A stretch of DNA of 64,000 bases from NCBI RefSeq assembly GCF_011801145.1, contig NZ_CP046172.1, forward strand, positions 8,618,001 through 8,682,000. The letters run 5' to 3'. The notes under the pieces were generated by a model. It was not told the DNA's origin. It did no database searches and saw only the letters and a list, made by a program, of their open reading frames with translations. The translations under genes were made by a program, and so were the position numbers. This stretch comes from Nocardia arthritidis (lineage in GTDB: Bacteria; Actinomycetota; Actinomycetes; Mycobacteriales; Mycobacteriaceae). Below, one piece after another: positions 16,599 through 25,199 of this stretch (within the stretch, counting starts at the first letter, position 1; every line of letters starts with the position of its first letter).

Positions 16599-17423
16599 AT
16601 GCCGTCAGATCAGCCCGTTCGCGTCGCGTTGAGCGGCGTATCGTCGACGGCGCTCTGGACACTCCGAAACCGCGCGGCGGCGTCGATGAGCGCGAACTCA
16701 CCGTTCCACGACTACTGGGCGGAGAAACTGTATCGGTCCATCGATTTTCCGTTCGAGGAATTCGGCGCCGTGAGCGAATCGCATGCGGTGCGCGCCCAGG
16801 TCTTCGACGCGGCACTGCTGAAATTGCTGCGGCAGGACCGGAAAACGACGGTGGTCGCGCTGGGCGAGGGTTTGCAGACGACGTTCTGGCGTCTCGGATC
16901 GCCGGATGTGCAATGGCTGTCGGTCGACCTTCCCGAGGTGATCGAGATACGGCGGCAACTGCTTCCGGCGGATGGCCATATCACCGACGCGGCCATGTCC
17001 GCCCTCGACAGATCCTGGTTCGATTATGTCGAGGGCACCAACGTGATAATCACGGCCGAAGGACTCCTCATGTATTTGGCACCCGACGAGGTCACCGGGC
17101 TGCTCGCCGATCTGGCGACCAGATTTCCCGGCGGAAATCTCATCTTCGATACCGTGCCGCCGTGGTTCGTCGAGCTCAGCGCCAAGGGTGTGCCGATCGC
17201 CCGCAATGCATCGCACCCGATGCCCGCATACACCTTCGGTTGCGGTCCGCAGGACGCGTTCGCGATGGTGGGCCGGGTGCCGGGGCTCGCACGCCTCGAG
17301 GAGCTCACCCCCGAAGGGCCACAGCGTCTTTCGGCTTCCAAGATCATGGTCGATGTGCTGCGGCACGTACCCTTCCTGCGCAACAACGGCTATTTCACCG
17401 GGCGTTTCACGTTCACCGACTGA
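16599..17423 (+). CDS. SAM-dependent O-methyltransferase, leucine carboxyl methyltransferase (PPM1/LCM) family
   Basis: A 274-residue class I methyltransferase of the LCM type: VVALGEGLQTTFWRLG (SAM loop), WLSVDLPEVIEIRRQLLP (acidic SAM contact), and ITAEGLLMYLAPDEV. The family methylates carboxyl groups and, in natural-product clusters, hydroxyls. It is the last gene of the precursor operon, 27 bp after nosO, with GGAAGG five bases before the ATG. Its substrate is unknown; a core carboxylate, a hydroxylated residue or a sugar hydroxyl are all possible. Nosiheptide lacks O-methyl groups, so it suggests a decorated product. Confidence 0.85.
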   Translation: MPSDQPVRVALSGVSSTALWTLRNRAAASMSANSPFHDYWAEKLYRSIDFPFEEFGAVSESHAVRAQVFDAALLKLLRQDRKTTVVALGEGLQTTFWRLGSPDVQWLSVDLPEVIEIRRQLLPADGHITDAAMSALDRSWFDYVEGTNVIITAEGLLMYLAPDEVTGLLADLATRFPGGNLIFDTVPPWFVELSAKGVPIARNASHPMPAYTFGCGPQDAFAMVGRVPGLARLEELTPEGPQRLSASKIMVDVLRHVPFLRNNGYFTGRFTFTD

Positions 17424-17900
17424 GCATTCAAAGATGCTACGCGGCACTATTTTTCGTTTCCTGCCGGTCCATCTACCGTCTTGCGCGCTCTGGATTCGGC
17501 GGGTAATCGCCGCATCCTCGTGTTCCGCTCAGTGAACCATGTTGGGGCGCTGGTTGTTCCACGCCCTACCATCGGACTGGCCGACCGCCCGTACCACCCG
17601 ACAGGCACGGCGTGGTGATCGAGGTTGAACCGCGGTGAGCGTGGAAATCGCCTGCCGTACCGACCGTTTCGGTCCCGTCAACGGGACGAAACGGTCATGA
17701 TTACTCAGAGCACGCAAGGCCGCGTGCCCGGCGCGTACGGATCGCGACCTCTCGCATGCCGCGGGCAACGCAGCCCTCGAAGCGACGACCAGCACGGAAA
17801 CATGTTGGCCCAGTAGGGCTTTGACAGTCCAGAGGCGGCCAGGCATCCTGGGCGGAAGCCGGGCAGGCGGCATGATTCGGTTTGACCAAGGGGGTCAAGT
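17424..17900. other. 477-bp intergenic region after the thiopeptide cluster
   Basis: No convincing gene is seen; the short reading frames here have no family features. A weak hairpin (AGCAT/ATGCT at 17425-17440) followed by TATTTTT could end the precursor operon. A much stronger inverted repeat lies at 17662-17696 (separate entry). The region probably marks the right border of the cluster. Confidence 0.5.
17662..17696. terminator. Long inverted repeat, terminator or operator
   Basis: Arms starting GACCGTTTCG and ending CGAAACGGTC pair over about 15 bp with one bulged G and a very short loop. No U-run follows, so this may be a factor-independent stop of the high-GC type, or an operator for the downstream DUF262 gene. 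Confidence 0.5.
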
Positions 17901-19430
17901 ATGACGAAGATCTCTACACTACTGGCGCAGGTCGATTCCGGCACGTTGGTCCTGCCAGAATTTCAGCGCGGATTCGTTTGGACTCGCGATCAGGTAAAGA
18001 GCCTTTTCCGATCGCTTTATCTGAACTATCCGGTAGGGGGTGTTCTGCTCTGGGAAGCAGATGTTTCGGTGACTCCCATCCGTAAACAAGTAGATCAGGG
18101 CGTGCGCCTACTTCTTCTCGATGGCCAACAGCGTATCACATCTCTCTACAGTGTGCTGCGCGGACATCCGCCGGAGTTCTTCGACGGTGATCCGGAAATG
18201 TTCAATCGATTATGCTTCGATGTCGCCGCCGAGGAATTCCGGTTCATCGCGCCGCGGCACAATTTGGACAAAAATCTGTTCAGCGTGAGCGAGGTCATCG
18301 AGCGGGGAGTCGGCGACCACCTGGAGCGACTGGAATGCAACCGCGAGCAGCTGACGCTGTACGTCAATCGATTGAATCGGCTGGCGCAGATACAGGAACG
18401 CGACATGCCGGAACAGCGAATCACCGACGAGCACAAGACGCTCGATGCCGTTGTGGAAATTTTCAACAAGGTGAATTCGTCGGGGACCAGACTGTCCAAG
18501 GCCGATCTCTCGCTGGCGCGGATATGTTCGCGACTGCCTCAGGCGCGGCAGGATATTCGCCGGGAAACGAAACGCTGGGCCTCGATGGGCTACAAGTTCA
18601 GCACCGATTGGTTCCTGCGCAATGTTACGGCGGTCGCCGCGGGCCGCGTCGATTTCGCCTCGCTGGAAAATATCCGGCCGGACCGGTTCGCCGATGCGTT
18701 GAACGATACTCCCGGCTATATCGACTACTTTCTTCGCATTCTGGCGGACCAACTCGGCCTCGACCACGACCGGATATTGCCGGGGCGAACCAGCATGCCG
18801 CTGATGTCCGCATTTCTGCACCAGCTCGGCGGCAGTTTTCCGAATGCCGCCGAACGCGACAAGGCGCTCTACTGGTTCATGGTCGCCGCGATAAGTGGGC
18901 GACATCGCTCCTCCACCGAAACCACCCTCAACCAGGACATCGCCACCCTGGAGCGCGACGGGATCGACCGGCTGCTGACCTCGCTGATGGGCGAGAACGA
19001 AACCTACGTGCTCACCCCGTCGGATTTCGATGAATCGAATATCAACGCGCGAACCCTGCCGCTCACCTATCTGCTCGCGGCGCGCAGCGAAGGAACGCCG
19101 ATCGACACCCCGGCCGAGCACGCCGATCTGGTGATACGCCCGATATTTCCGCGATCCACACTCCGCGTCATCGGCTTCCCGGCCCGATATATCAACGCGG
19201 TGGCGAATTACGTGTGGATCGACCGAGAGTGTCCGTGGGACAACTCCGCCGACAGTATCGAGGCGAATTTGGAGTATCTAGCGGAAATGTCGCCCGGCGC
19301 GATTTCCCGGCAGTGCATCCCGGAGGATCGGCGACTGTGGCGCGTCGAGCACTATCCGGAATTCCTCGAACAGCGCCGGAAACTGCTCGCGGGCGCGTCG
19401 CAAAAGGTGTTGGAAGGACTGCGGCCCTGA
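17901..19430 (+). CDS. DUF262 (GmrSD-type) protein
   Basis: A 509-residue protein with an N-terminal DUF262 domain: LPEFQRGFVWTRDQVKSLFRSLY, then LLLDGQQRITSLYSVL, the ParB-like DGQQR motif that binds and hydrolyses nucleotide in GmrS-type type IV restriction enzymes. No DUF1524/HNH nuclease signature was recognised in the C-terminal half, and no GmrD partner is adjacent. DUF262 proteins occur in anti-phage systems, so a defence role is plausible but not shown. GGGGG lies six bases before the ATG. Its stop abuts the stop of the convergent gene. Confidence 0.8.
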   Translation: MTKISTLLAQVDSGTLVLPEFQRGFVWTRDQVKSLFRSLYLNYPVGGVLLWEADVSVTPIRKQVDQGVRLLLLDGQQRITSLYSVLRGHPPEFFDGDPEMFNRLCFDVAAEEFRFIAPRHNLDKNLFSVSEVIERGVGDHLERLECNREQLTLYVNRLNRLAQIQERDMPEQRITDEHKTLDAVVEIFNKVNSSGTRLSKADLSLARICSRLPQARQDIRRETKRWASMGYKFSTDWFLRNVTAVAAGRVDFASLENIRPDRFADALNDTPGYIDYFLRILADQLGLDHDRILPGRTSMPLMSAFLHQLGGSFPNAAERDKALYWFMVAAISGRHRSSTETTLNQDIATLERDGIDRLLTSLMGENETYVLTPSDFDESNINARTLPLTYLLAARSEGTPIDTPAEHADLVIRPIFPRSTLRVIGFPARYINAVANYVWIDRECPWDNSADSIEANLEYLAEMSPGAISRQCIPEDRRLWRVEHYPEFLEQRRKLLAGASQKVLEGLRP

Positions 19431-20003
19431 CTACACCTGCAGCACTTCCCTACCCAGATAGCCGAGCAGCCGCCGATGCGCCGGTTCCTCGGCGGCCACC
19501 AGGACCTCCGGGCCGAAGGCGCCCATCTTCCGGAAACGGTCGATGCCGCCCAGCGCCCGCATGCTATCGAGCACCTGCGCGCAGAGTTCCTCGTCCACCA
19601 GGTCGGTGCGGTCGATGGCGACGGCGATATCGACGCCGTGCACCAGCACCTCGGTGAGATGGATGCGGGCGGCGGCCGATCCGGGAAGCGCGGCGAAGGA
19701 CAGCTGCACCGTCGCGTCGAGCGCGTCCGGCCGATGCCATGCCGCGCGGTCCACCTCGGCGGCCGCGGCGTACGCGCCCTGCGAATCCCCACCGAGCCAA
19801 TCGGATTCGTGATCCGCACCGGTGTTCATCCCGCTCACCCCGGCGGCGAAGACATGCATGTTGCGCACAATGTGATTGAGCACGGCCCGCACGTCCCACT
19901 CCGCGCACAGGGTGGGCGCGGACAGGTGGTCGTTGTCGACGGCGGCGACGATCGCCGCGGTCGAATCGATGGCACGGTCGATCTGTTCGATCACATTGTC
20001 CAT
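19431..20003 (-). CDS. TIGR03086-type, mycothiol-dependent maleylpyruvate isomerase-like protein
   Basis: A 190-residue DinB/MDMPI-fold protein. It has the usual N-terminal pattern LCAEWDVRAVLNHIVRNMHVFA, the metal-site-like ARIHLTEVLVHGVDIA and a C-terminal FGPEVLV region. The family is large in mycothiol-producing actinobacteria; some members are thiol-dependent isomerases or transferases, most are uncharacterised. GAAGGA precedes the ATG at 20003; the longer reading upstream does not match the family. Confidence 0.75.
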   Translation of the reverse strand: MDNVIEQIDRAIDSTAAIVAAVDNDHLSAPTLCAEWDVRAVLNHIVRNMHVFAAGVSGMNTGADHESDWLGGDSQGAYAAAAEVDRAAWHRPDALDATVQLSFAALPGSAAARIHLTEVLVHGVDIAVAIDRTDLVDEELCAQVLDSMRALGGIDRFRKMGAFGPEVLVAAEEPAHRRLLGYLGREVLQV

Positions 20004-20109
20004 GTGTCTTCCTTCGGTCGAGCGGGGATTGCTGCATTGGAACACATCGGGCCGACAGATTGGGCCACTTGGGAATTGCCTGTTCAACTACCCCAAATAT
20101 GTTGTCCAA

Positions 20110-20127
20110 GTAGCGTTTTGACGCTAC
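20110..20127. promoter_or_regulatory. Palindrome upstream of the MDMPI-like gene (possible operator)
   Basis: GTAGCGT-tttg-ACGCTAC, two perfect 7-bp arms around a 4-bp centre, about 107 bp upstream of the ATG at 20003. The form fits a dimeric repressor site. The rest of the ~300-bp interval between the two minus-strand genes shows no gene. Confidence 0.45.
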
Positions 20128-20306
20128 AATCGCTTGCCGCGTGGACAATTACCAATCCATCTCGCTACAGTCTTCCCCGCCCCAGATGCGAAGACAACGG
20201 TCACTTCGAACTCGGTTGCGCCACAACTTCATTGCGCCCGGGCGATGGCGGCTCCCCGAACGGATCCGGCGAGGCGCCCGCCCACCCCGCCGAATCGCCG
20301 CGAAAT

Positions 20307-21614
20307 TCACCCCAGCACAGGGAAATTCGACCGGAACACGCCCCGCGGGTCACGCGCCCGCTTGATCTCACGCAACCTGGCCAGCGTCACGTCATCGAAC
20401 GCGGCGGTGGCCGACTCCTCCGAGCTGAGGAAGGTCAGCGGCTTCTTCCCACTGATATGCGCGCCGATCGCGCCGACGAGCTCCGCCCGCCGAGCGGTTA
20501 CCGCGTCGGCCAGATGCGGCAGCCCCAGCCCGAGCACATACAACAGATACTGCTCGTCGATCGGACCACGCGCACCGGCCTCGGGACGGGTGGCCAACGC
20601 ACCGCCGAGATGCCGGATCTGAATATTCACCAGCGGCGCGACCGGCTCGTCCAACAGCGTTTTCAACACCGCGTCACCGAGGTCGACGAGCAGTTCCGTC
20701 CGGCCGAGCGCGGGAGCGGGATCGGTCGGCTCGGCGGTGATCGCACCGATGTCGGCGGTGCTCATGATGCCGCGCTTGTCGACGACCGCCCCACCGATCC
20801 GGTCCAGTTCGGGCAGCAGCGCCTGGCCGTCCGCATCCGCGCCGAGATAGGCGATATCGAGTGCGACCATGGGCGGCGCATCCGGGAACTGCAAGCGGTG
20901 GAACCAGATCGACAGCTCGTCCGGCGCGTCCTCGGTGATCTCCCGGAACGACTCGAACACCGCCCTGGTCCGATCACCGGGCCACACGATTCGGCCGCCA
21001 TACATCGAAGACGCTGGGAACAAATCGAATTCGAGTGCGGTGAGCACCGCGAAATCGCCGCCACCACCGCGCAGCGCCCAGAACAGGTCCGGATCGGAAT
21101 CCGCGGTGACCCGCGCCGCCGCGCCGTCGGCATCGACGATTTCGAAGGCGCGCACCGCATCCGACGCCCAGCCGTACTTGCGGCTGAACCAGCTCATCCC
21201 GCCGCCAAGCGTGTACCCGGTGACGCCGACCGCCGGATTGCTGCCCGCCAACCCGGTGAGCCCGTGTGCGGCCGCCGCGACCTGCACCTCACCCCACCGC
21301 GCCCCGGCTCCGACGCGCGCGACCCGCCGCTCGGCGTCGATCTCGACACCGTCGAGGCCGCCGGTGCGCAACAGGATCGCATCGTCCGCACCGCCCGCCG
21401 CCCCGTGCCCGGTCGGCTGCGCGAGGACGGGAACTCCGGCCCGCCGCGCGTAATTCACCACGGCCGCAACGTCTTCCGCATTGTCGGCGAGCACGACCGC
21501 GGATACCGGCTGATCGACCGTCAAAAGCCACGGCCGGGCCGCGGCGGCGAATCCCTCGTCGCCCGGCAGCAGTACCCGGCCGGGTAGCACCGCCCGTAGG
21601 TCTTCGAATGTCAT
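20307..21614 (-). CDS. FAD-dependent oxidase, BBE/FAD_binding_4 family
   Basis: A 435-residue flavoprotein of the berberine-bridge-enzyme type. It shows the FAD-domain segments VAAVVNYARRAGVPVLAQPTGHGA, GVTGYTLGGGMSWFSRKYG, and DLFWALRGGGGDFAVLTALEFDLFP, and ends with the BBE-type DPRGVFRSN. The conserved His that carries 8-alpha-linked FAD is present in PTGHG. Members oxidise alcohols, sugars or alkaloids; the substrate is unknown. The ATG at 21614 has AGGA seven bases upstream; ATGs at 21644 and 21656 would add short tails. Confidence 0.85.
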   Translation of the reverse strand: MTFEDLRAVLPGRVLLPGDEGFAAAARPWLLTVDQPVSAVVLADNAEDVAAVVNYARRAGVPVLAQPTGHGAAGGADDAILLRTGGLDGVEIDAERRVARVGAGARWGEVQVAAAAHGLTGLAGSNPAVGVTGYTLGGGMSWFSRKYGWASDAVRAFEIVDADGAAARVTADSDPDLFWALRGGGGDFAVLTALEFDLFPASSMYGGRIVWPGDRTRAVFESFREITEDAPDELSIWFHRLQFPDAPPMVALDIAYLGADADGQALLPELDRIGGAVVDKRGIMSTADIGAITAEPTDPAPALGRTELLVDLGDAVLKTLLDEPVAPLVNIQIRHLGGALATRPEAGARGPIDEQYLLYVLGLGLPHLADAVTARRAELVGAIGAHISGKKPLTFLSSEESATAAFDDVTLARLREIKRARDPRGVFRSNFPVLG

Positions 21615-21764
21615 TGCTATGTCCTGATTCTCGATGGAAAACATGTTCTCTTCCATGACGAGGCAGGACGAGCAAAGGTAACCGCCCGCTGACGTGACAT
21701 CGGTCACCCGTCATCTCCCCTGAACACCGCGACCCCGCGCGCGAGCACCCATAGGCTGGTTCCC

Positions 21765-22619
21765 ATGCCAGACGCCACCGAGGAACTGCGTGAGGTGCTG
21801 CGCCGCAGCCCGTTCCGGCACCGCCTGCGCACCGTGCTACACCGCTGGTACGCCGGCTACGACGCGCCGGCCATGCCCCGGGAATACCAGGGCGAGTTGG
21901 TGACCGACGATTTCACCATCGTTCGTCCCCCGCAGTTCCCGGTGCGCACCGTCACCGGCCGCGCGGCCTACCTCGACAGCCTGACCACCGCGTACATCGG
22001 TCAACGCAACGCACACCACCTGCGCGGGCTCGAACTCGCACCGGATATGTCGCACGCGACCGTCACCCACGATTTCGAGACCATCGGCCCACAGCTGACC
22101 GGAACGATCCGGATGCGCTACGAAATCGATCTGGTTCAGGATCCGGCCGAACGACTCCCCCGCTTCCACCGGCTCACCGAGACGATCCTCGGCACCGACG
22201 ACACGCCGTTCGTCGACGGGTACGGCGAAAACCGCGTCCGCTCCTTCGTCCACTACTGGTTGTCGCTGCTCGAGGAACCCGCCGCGTCCGCGGCGCCGCT
22301 GCGCGAGCTGATCGCGGACGAGCTCACACCGCGCCTCGACGAGATCGCCACGCGCACAACGGCGGAACTCGGCGCCCACCATCCGGCCGACCTGCGGATC
22401 GACCTCGCGGATCCGGAAAACTACCGCGTCACCATGGATTTCGAGTGGGTGGGCATCGATGCGAGCGACCGGCCGAGCACCGCGCGCACCCGGCACGACT
22501 GGACGCTGCGGGAATCCGGCGAGCGCTATCCGCGGCTGCACCGGTACGAGGCCGAGGTGATCGAACCGTCCACCCCGATCCCGGCCGAGGACGCACTGGC
22601 CCGCGCGCTGCGGAACTAA
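21765..22619 (+). CDS. Hypothetical protein, probable tandem SnoaL/NTF2-like fold
   Basis: A 284-residue soluble protein without a recognised catalytic motif. The first half (VLHRWYAGYDAPAMPREYQGELVTDDFTIVRPPQ) reads like a SnoaL/NTF2 domain, and the second half (TPRLDEIATRTT, then YRVTMDFEWVG) could be a second copy. It diverges from the oxidase gene and overlaps the end of the convergent small membrane gene by four bases. Function unknown. Confidence 0.6.
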   Translation: MPDATEELREVLRRSPFRHRLRTVLHRWYAGYDAPAMPREYQGELVTDDFTIVRPPQFPVRTVTGRAAYLDSLTTAYIGQRNAHHLRGLELAPDMSHATVTHDFETIGPQLTGTIRMRYEIDLVQDPAERLPRFHRLTETILGTDDTPFVDGYGENRVRSFVHYWLSLLEEPAASAAPLRELIADELTPRLDEIATRTTAELGAHHPADLRIDLADPENYRVTMDFEWVGIDASDRPSTARTRHDWTLRESGERYPRLHRYEAEVIEPSTPIPAEDALARALRN

Positions 22620-22891
22620 CCCGTTCCGGCGGGGTGATCGGAGTCGGCCCCGTTCTCCGATTCGCGCCGGGCGACCCCGTGTTCGGTGCCCTCGTCGGCC
22701 TCCTGATCCGGCTCGGGATGCTCCGGCTCGAAGGTCGCGGGCAGCTTCTTGATATGCCGGTTCATCGACCGGATCAGCAGTACGGTGCCCGCGAGCAGGA
22801 TCAGGATGATCACCAGCGCGATCGGCGATGCCTTGCCGAACTCCGGGCCGGTCGGGTTGGCGGGCGTCTGCGCCAGCACCACCATGATCAT
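22616..22891 (-). CDS. Small single-pass membrane protein downstream of mca
   Basis: A 91-residue protein with one transmembrane helix ([20 protein letters not shown], residues 22-41) and a long acidic, probably cytoplasmic tail. Its ATG overlaps the mca stop (ATGA), so it is translated with mca. A similarly placed small membrane gene follows mca in mycobacteria (Rv1083). Function unknown. Confidence 0.75.
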   Translation of the reverse strand: MIMVVLAQTPANPTGPEFGKASPIALVIILILLAGTVLLIRSMNRHIKKLPATFEPEHPEPDQEADEGTEHGVARRESENGADSDHPAGTG

Positions 22892-23772
22892 TTGATGTCG
22901 TCCTCTATGCCGGCGAAGAGGTCGGTCTCCGGGAGGGACGTCTCGACCCGGGATTTGGCGAGCTCGAATTCCTCGGTGGGCCACAGCCGCTGCTGCATCT
23001 CCATCGGAATCGCGAAGAACACGCCGTTCGGGTCGATTTGGGTGGCGTGCGCGCGCAGGGCGTCGTCACGCTGCGGGAAGTACTTGGCGCATTCGATCCG
23101 GGTGGTCACCCGGCTCATCCCGTCCGGGCGCCCTGAGCGGAACTGGCGCATCCGGTCCAGCCACTCCTGCAGCGGGTACGGCTCGCCGATCCGCTCGTAC
23201 TCGGCGGCGAAGGTGTCGAGCCTGGCCAGCGTGAACCCGTGGTCGTAGTAGAGCTTCAGCGGCGTCCACGGCTCGCCGGCGTCGGGGAAGCGGGTGGGAT
23301 CGCCCGCCGCCTCGAATGCCGCCATCGACACCTCGTGGCACCTGATGTGGTCCGGGTGCGGATAGCCGCCGTTCTCGTCGTAGGTGGTGATCACATGCGG
23401 CTTGAACTCGCGCACGACGCGGACCAGCGCCTCGGTGGCCTCCTCCAGCGGAACCAGCGCGAAGCAGCCCTCGGGTAGTGGCGGCGGCGGATCCCCCTCC
23501 GGCAGACCGGAATCGACGAAGCCGAGCCAGTGCTGGCGCACCCCGAGCGCGCGGGCCGCCTCGGCCATCTCCTCACGCCGGATCTCCTGGATGCGCTCCA
23601 GCACGCCGGGCGTGTCCATGGCCGGGTTCAGGATGCTGCCGCGCTCGCCGCCGGTCAGCGTGACAATCAGGACCTCGTGTCCCTCGTCGGCATAACGGGC
23701 GGTGGTCGCGGCACCCTTACTGGATTCGTCGTCTGGGTGGGCATGCACCGCCATGAGGCGAAGGCCACTCAC
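22888..23772 (-). CDS. mca: Mycothiol S-conjugate amidase
   Basis: A 294-residue PIG-L/LmbE-family zinc hydrolase with the metal motif [13 protein letters not shown] and the second metal histidine in [13 protein letters not shown]. Mca cleaves mycothiol conjugates of drugs and electrophiles, releasing the mercapturic acid for export and recycling glucosaminyl-inositol. The GTG at 23772 gives [16 protein letters not shown], matching the start and length of mycobacterial Mca; the longer in-frame ATG reading would overlap the divergent DUF4307 gene. Confidence 0.95.
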   Translation of the reverse strand: MSGLRLMAVHAHPDDESSKGAATTARYADEGHEVLIVTLTGGERGSILNPAMDTPGVLERIQEIRREEMAEAARALGVRQHWLGFVDSGLPEGDPPPPLPEGCFALVPLEEATEALVRVVREFKPHVITTYDENGGYPHPDHIRCHEVSMAAFEAAGDPTRFPDAGEPWTPLKLYYDHGFTLARLDTFAAEYERIGEPYPLQEWLDRMRQFRSGRPDGMSRVTTRIECAKYFPQRDDALRAHATQIDPNGVFFAIPMEMQQRLWPTEEFELAKSRVETSLPETDLFAGIEDDIK

Positions 23773-23875
23773 GTCTCGTTCACCATCGCTCTCGGTCGCG
23801 GGTGTCTGGTCTTCGTTCCCTATAGTTCCATTCGACCTGTTTTTGTTCCGACGTACCCCCCGGGAGCGAGCCGTC

Positions 23876-24310
23876 ATGACCGAATCCGCCGGCGGTACCG
23901 ATCTGCGCGCCGACCGGTACGGGATCAAACCCCGGGCGCGGCGCCGTTGGATTCCGCTGGTACTCGGCGTAATCGTGCTCCTGGGGGGTTTCGGCGTCGC
24001 CTATGCGTACTACCAGAACTTCGGTCCGTCGGATATCGATCCGGAACAGCTCGGCTACGTCGTCGACGACGATTCGACGATCACCGTCCACCTCAAGGTG
24101 ACGCGCAAGAATCCGGAGCAGCCCGTCGTGTGCTGGGTGCGCGCGATGTCTCGCGACGGTTCGGAGGTTGGCAGGCGCGAGGTGCTGATCGAGCCGTCGA
24201 GCAGTGGCACGGTCGAACTGACCACCGTCGTGAAGGCCTCGGCGCGGCCGTCGGCGGGCAATATCTACGGCTGTTCCAGCCATGTCCCGGGCTACCTCCG
24301 GGCCGGGTGA
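23876..24310 (+). CDS. DUF4307 membrane-anchored protein
   Basis: A 144-residue protein with a short cytoplasmic N-terminus, one transmembrane helix ([22 protein letters not shown], residues 25-46) and an extracytoplasmic domain with CWVRA and IYGCSSH cysteines. It matches the DUF4307 family found between mca and greA in mycobacteria and relatives. It is divergent from mca. The role is unknown. Confidence 0.85.
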   Translation: MTESAGGTDLRADRYGIKPRARRRWIPLVLGVIVLLGGFGVAYAYYQNFGPSDIDPEQLGYVVDDDSTITVHLKVTRKNPEQPVVCWVRAMSRDGSEVGRREVLIEPSSSGTVELTTVVKASARPSAGNIYGCSSHVPGYLRAG

Positions 24311-24390
24311 TTCGCACCTTTTGCCGTAGCGAACATCGGGAAAACAAACCCCGACCTGCATGTTTCCAATTCATGCTAAAATGGCGTCAC

Positions 24391-24417
24391 ACACGGTTCC
24401 GAAGTTCGGAGCCGTGT
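24391..24417 (+). terminator. Hairpin between DUF4307 gene and greA
   Basis: ACACGGTTCCG pairs with CGGAGCCGTGT around a 5-nt loop (11-bp stem, one G-U pair), followed by TTG. It lies in the 300-bp gap (24311-24610) before greA, which otherwise shows no gene and probably holds the greA promoter. It is a plausible terminator for DUF4307. Confidence 0.5.
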
Positions 24418-24610
24418 TTGCTGCATTGACGGCCAGCGCTGTCAGTTCCGGGAGTGCGCGTCAGCCCGGAGCACAGGCCTGTCGGGGTTCGACGAACTTC
24501 CCAGGATCGCTCTAGCCGTCGACTGGTGCGTGCCTGCGCTCCTGGTGGGTACTGCAGCGGTTATCAGGGAACCCGGCACTGCCGGGAACAACTACTAGGG
24601 AGTGATCGAG

Positions 24611-25105
24611 ATGACTGAGACGCAAGTGACCTGGCTGACCCCGGAGTCGCACGACAGGCTCAAGAGCGAACTCGACGCGCTCATCGCCAATCGTCCGGTC
24701 ATCGCCGCGGAAATCAACGAGCGCCGGGAAGAGGGCGACCTCAAGGAGAACGGCGGCTACCACGCCGCGCGCGAGGAGCAGGGCCAGCAGGAGGCGCGCA
24801 TTCGCCAGCTGCAGGAACTGCTGAACAACGCGAAGGTCGGCGTCGCCCCGACCAAGTCCGGTGTCGCACTCCCCGGCTCCGTCGTGAAGGTCTACTACGA
24901 CGGCGACGAATCCGATACCGAAACCTTCCTCATCGCCACCCGCGAAGAGGGCCTGAGCGACTCCAAGCTGGAGACCTACTCGCCCGCCTCGCCGCTCGGT
25001 GGCGCGCTCATCGATGCCAAGGTCGGCGAGACCCGCGAATACACCCTGCCCAGCGGTAAGACCATGAAGGTCACGCTGATCAGCGCCGAGCCCTACCACA
25101 GCTGA
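24611..25105 (+). CDS. greA: Transcription elongation factor GreA
   Basis: A 164-residue GreA with the N-terminal coiled coil ([44 protein letters not shown]) and the C-terminal FKBP-like domain ([30 protein letters not shown]). The acidic tip residues in REEGDLKEN act in the secondary channel of RNA polymerase to trigger cleavage of backtracked transcripts. ATG 24611 follows GGGAG and matches the mycobacterial start MTDTQVTWLT. Confidence 0.97.
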   Translation: MTETQVTWLTPESHDRLKSELDALIANRPVIAAEINERREEGDLKENGGYHAAREEQGQQEARIRQLQELLNNAKVGVAPTKSGVALPGSVVKVYYDGDESDTETFLIATREEGLSDSKLETYSPASPLGGALIDAKVGETREYTLPSGKTMKVTLISAEPYHS

Positions 25106-25155
25106 TCCCCGCGGCCGAGCGCTTCTCCTCGGCCGGCAACTCCCCGGACGATACG

Positions 25156-25188
25156 AGCGGCCGCGCCCAATACCCAGGTGCGGCCGCT
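25156..25188. terminator. Hairpin between convergent greA and metB
   Basis: AGCGGCCGC and GCGGCCGCT (9-bp perfect arms) flank a 15-nt loop, 50 bp after the greA stop and 11 bp before the metB stop. Suitable as a shared terminator; no U-run. Confidence 0.45.
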
Positions 25189-25199
25189 TCGTCATGTTC

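Noticed and set aside
17625..17816. Small frames in the gap after the thiopeptide cluster
   Set aside because: No ribosome site, no family resemblance, and they overlap a long inverted repeat.
20307..21587. Long plus-strand frame through 19476-21587 (703 codons)
   Set aside because: It is the antisense shadow of the MDMPI-like gene and the BBE oxidase, with no protein-family features; long open shadows are common in high-GC DNA.
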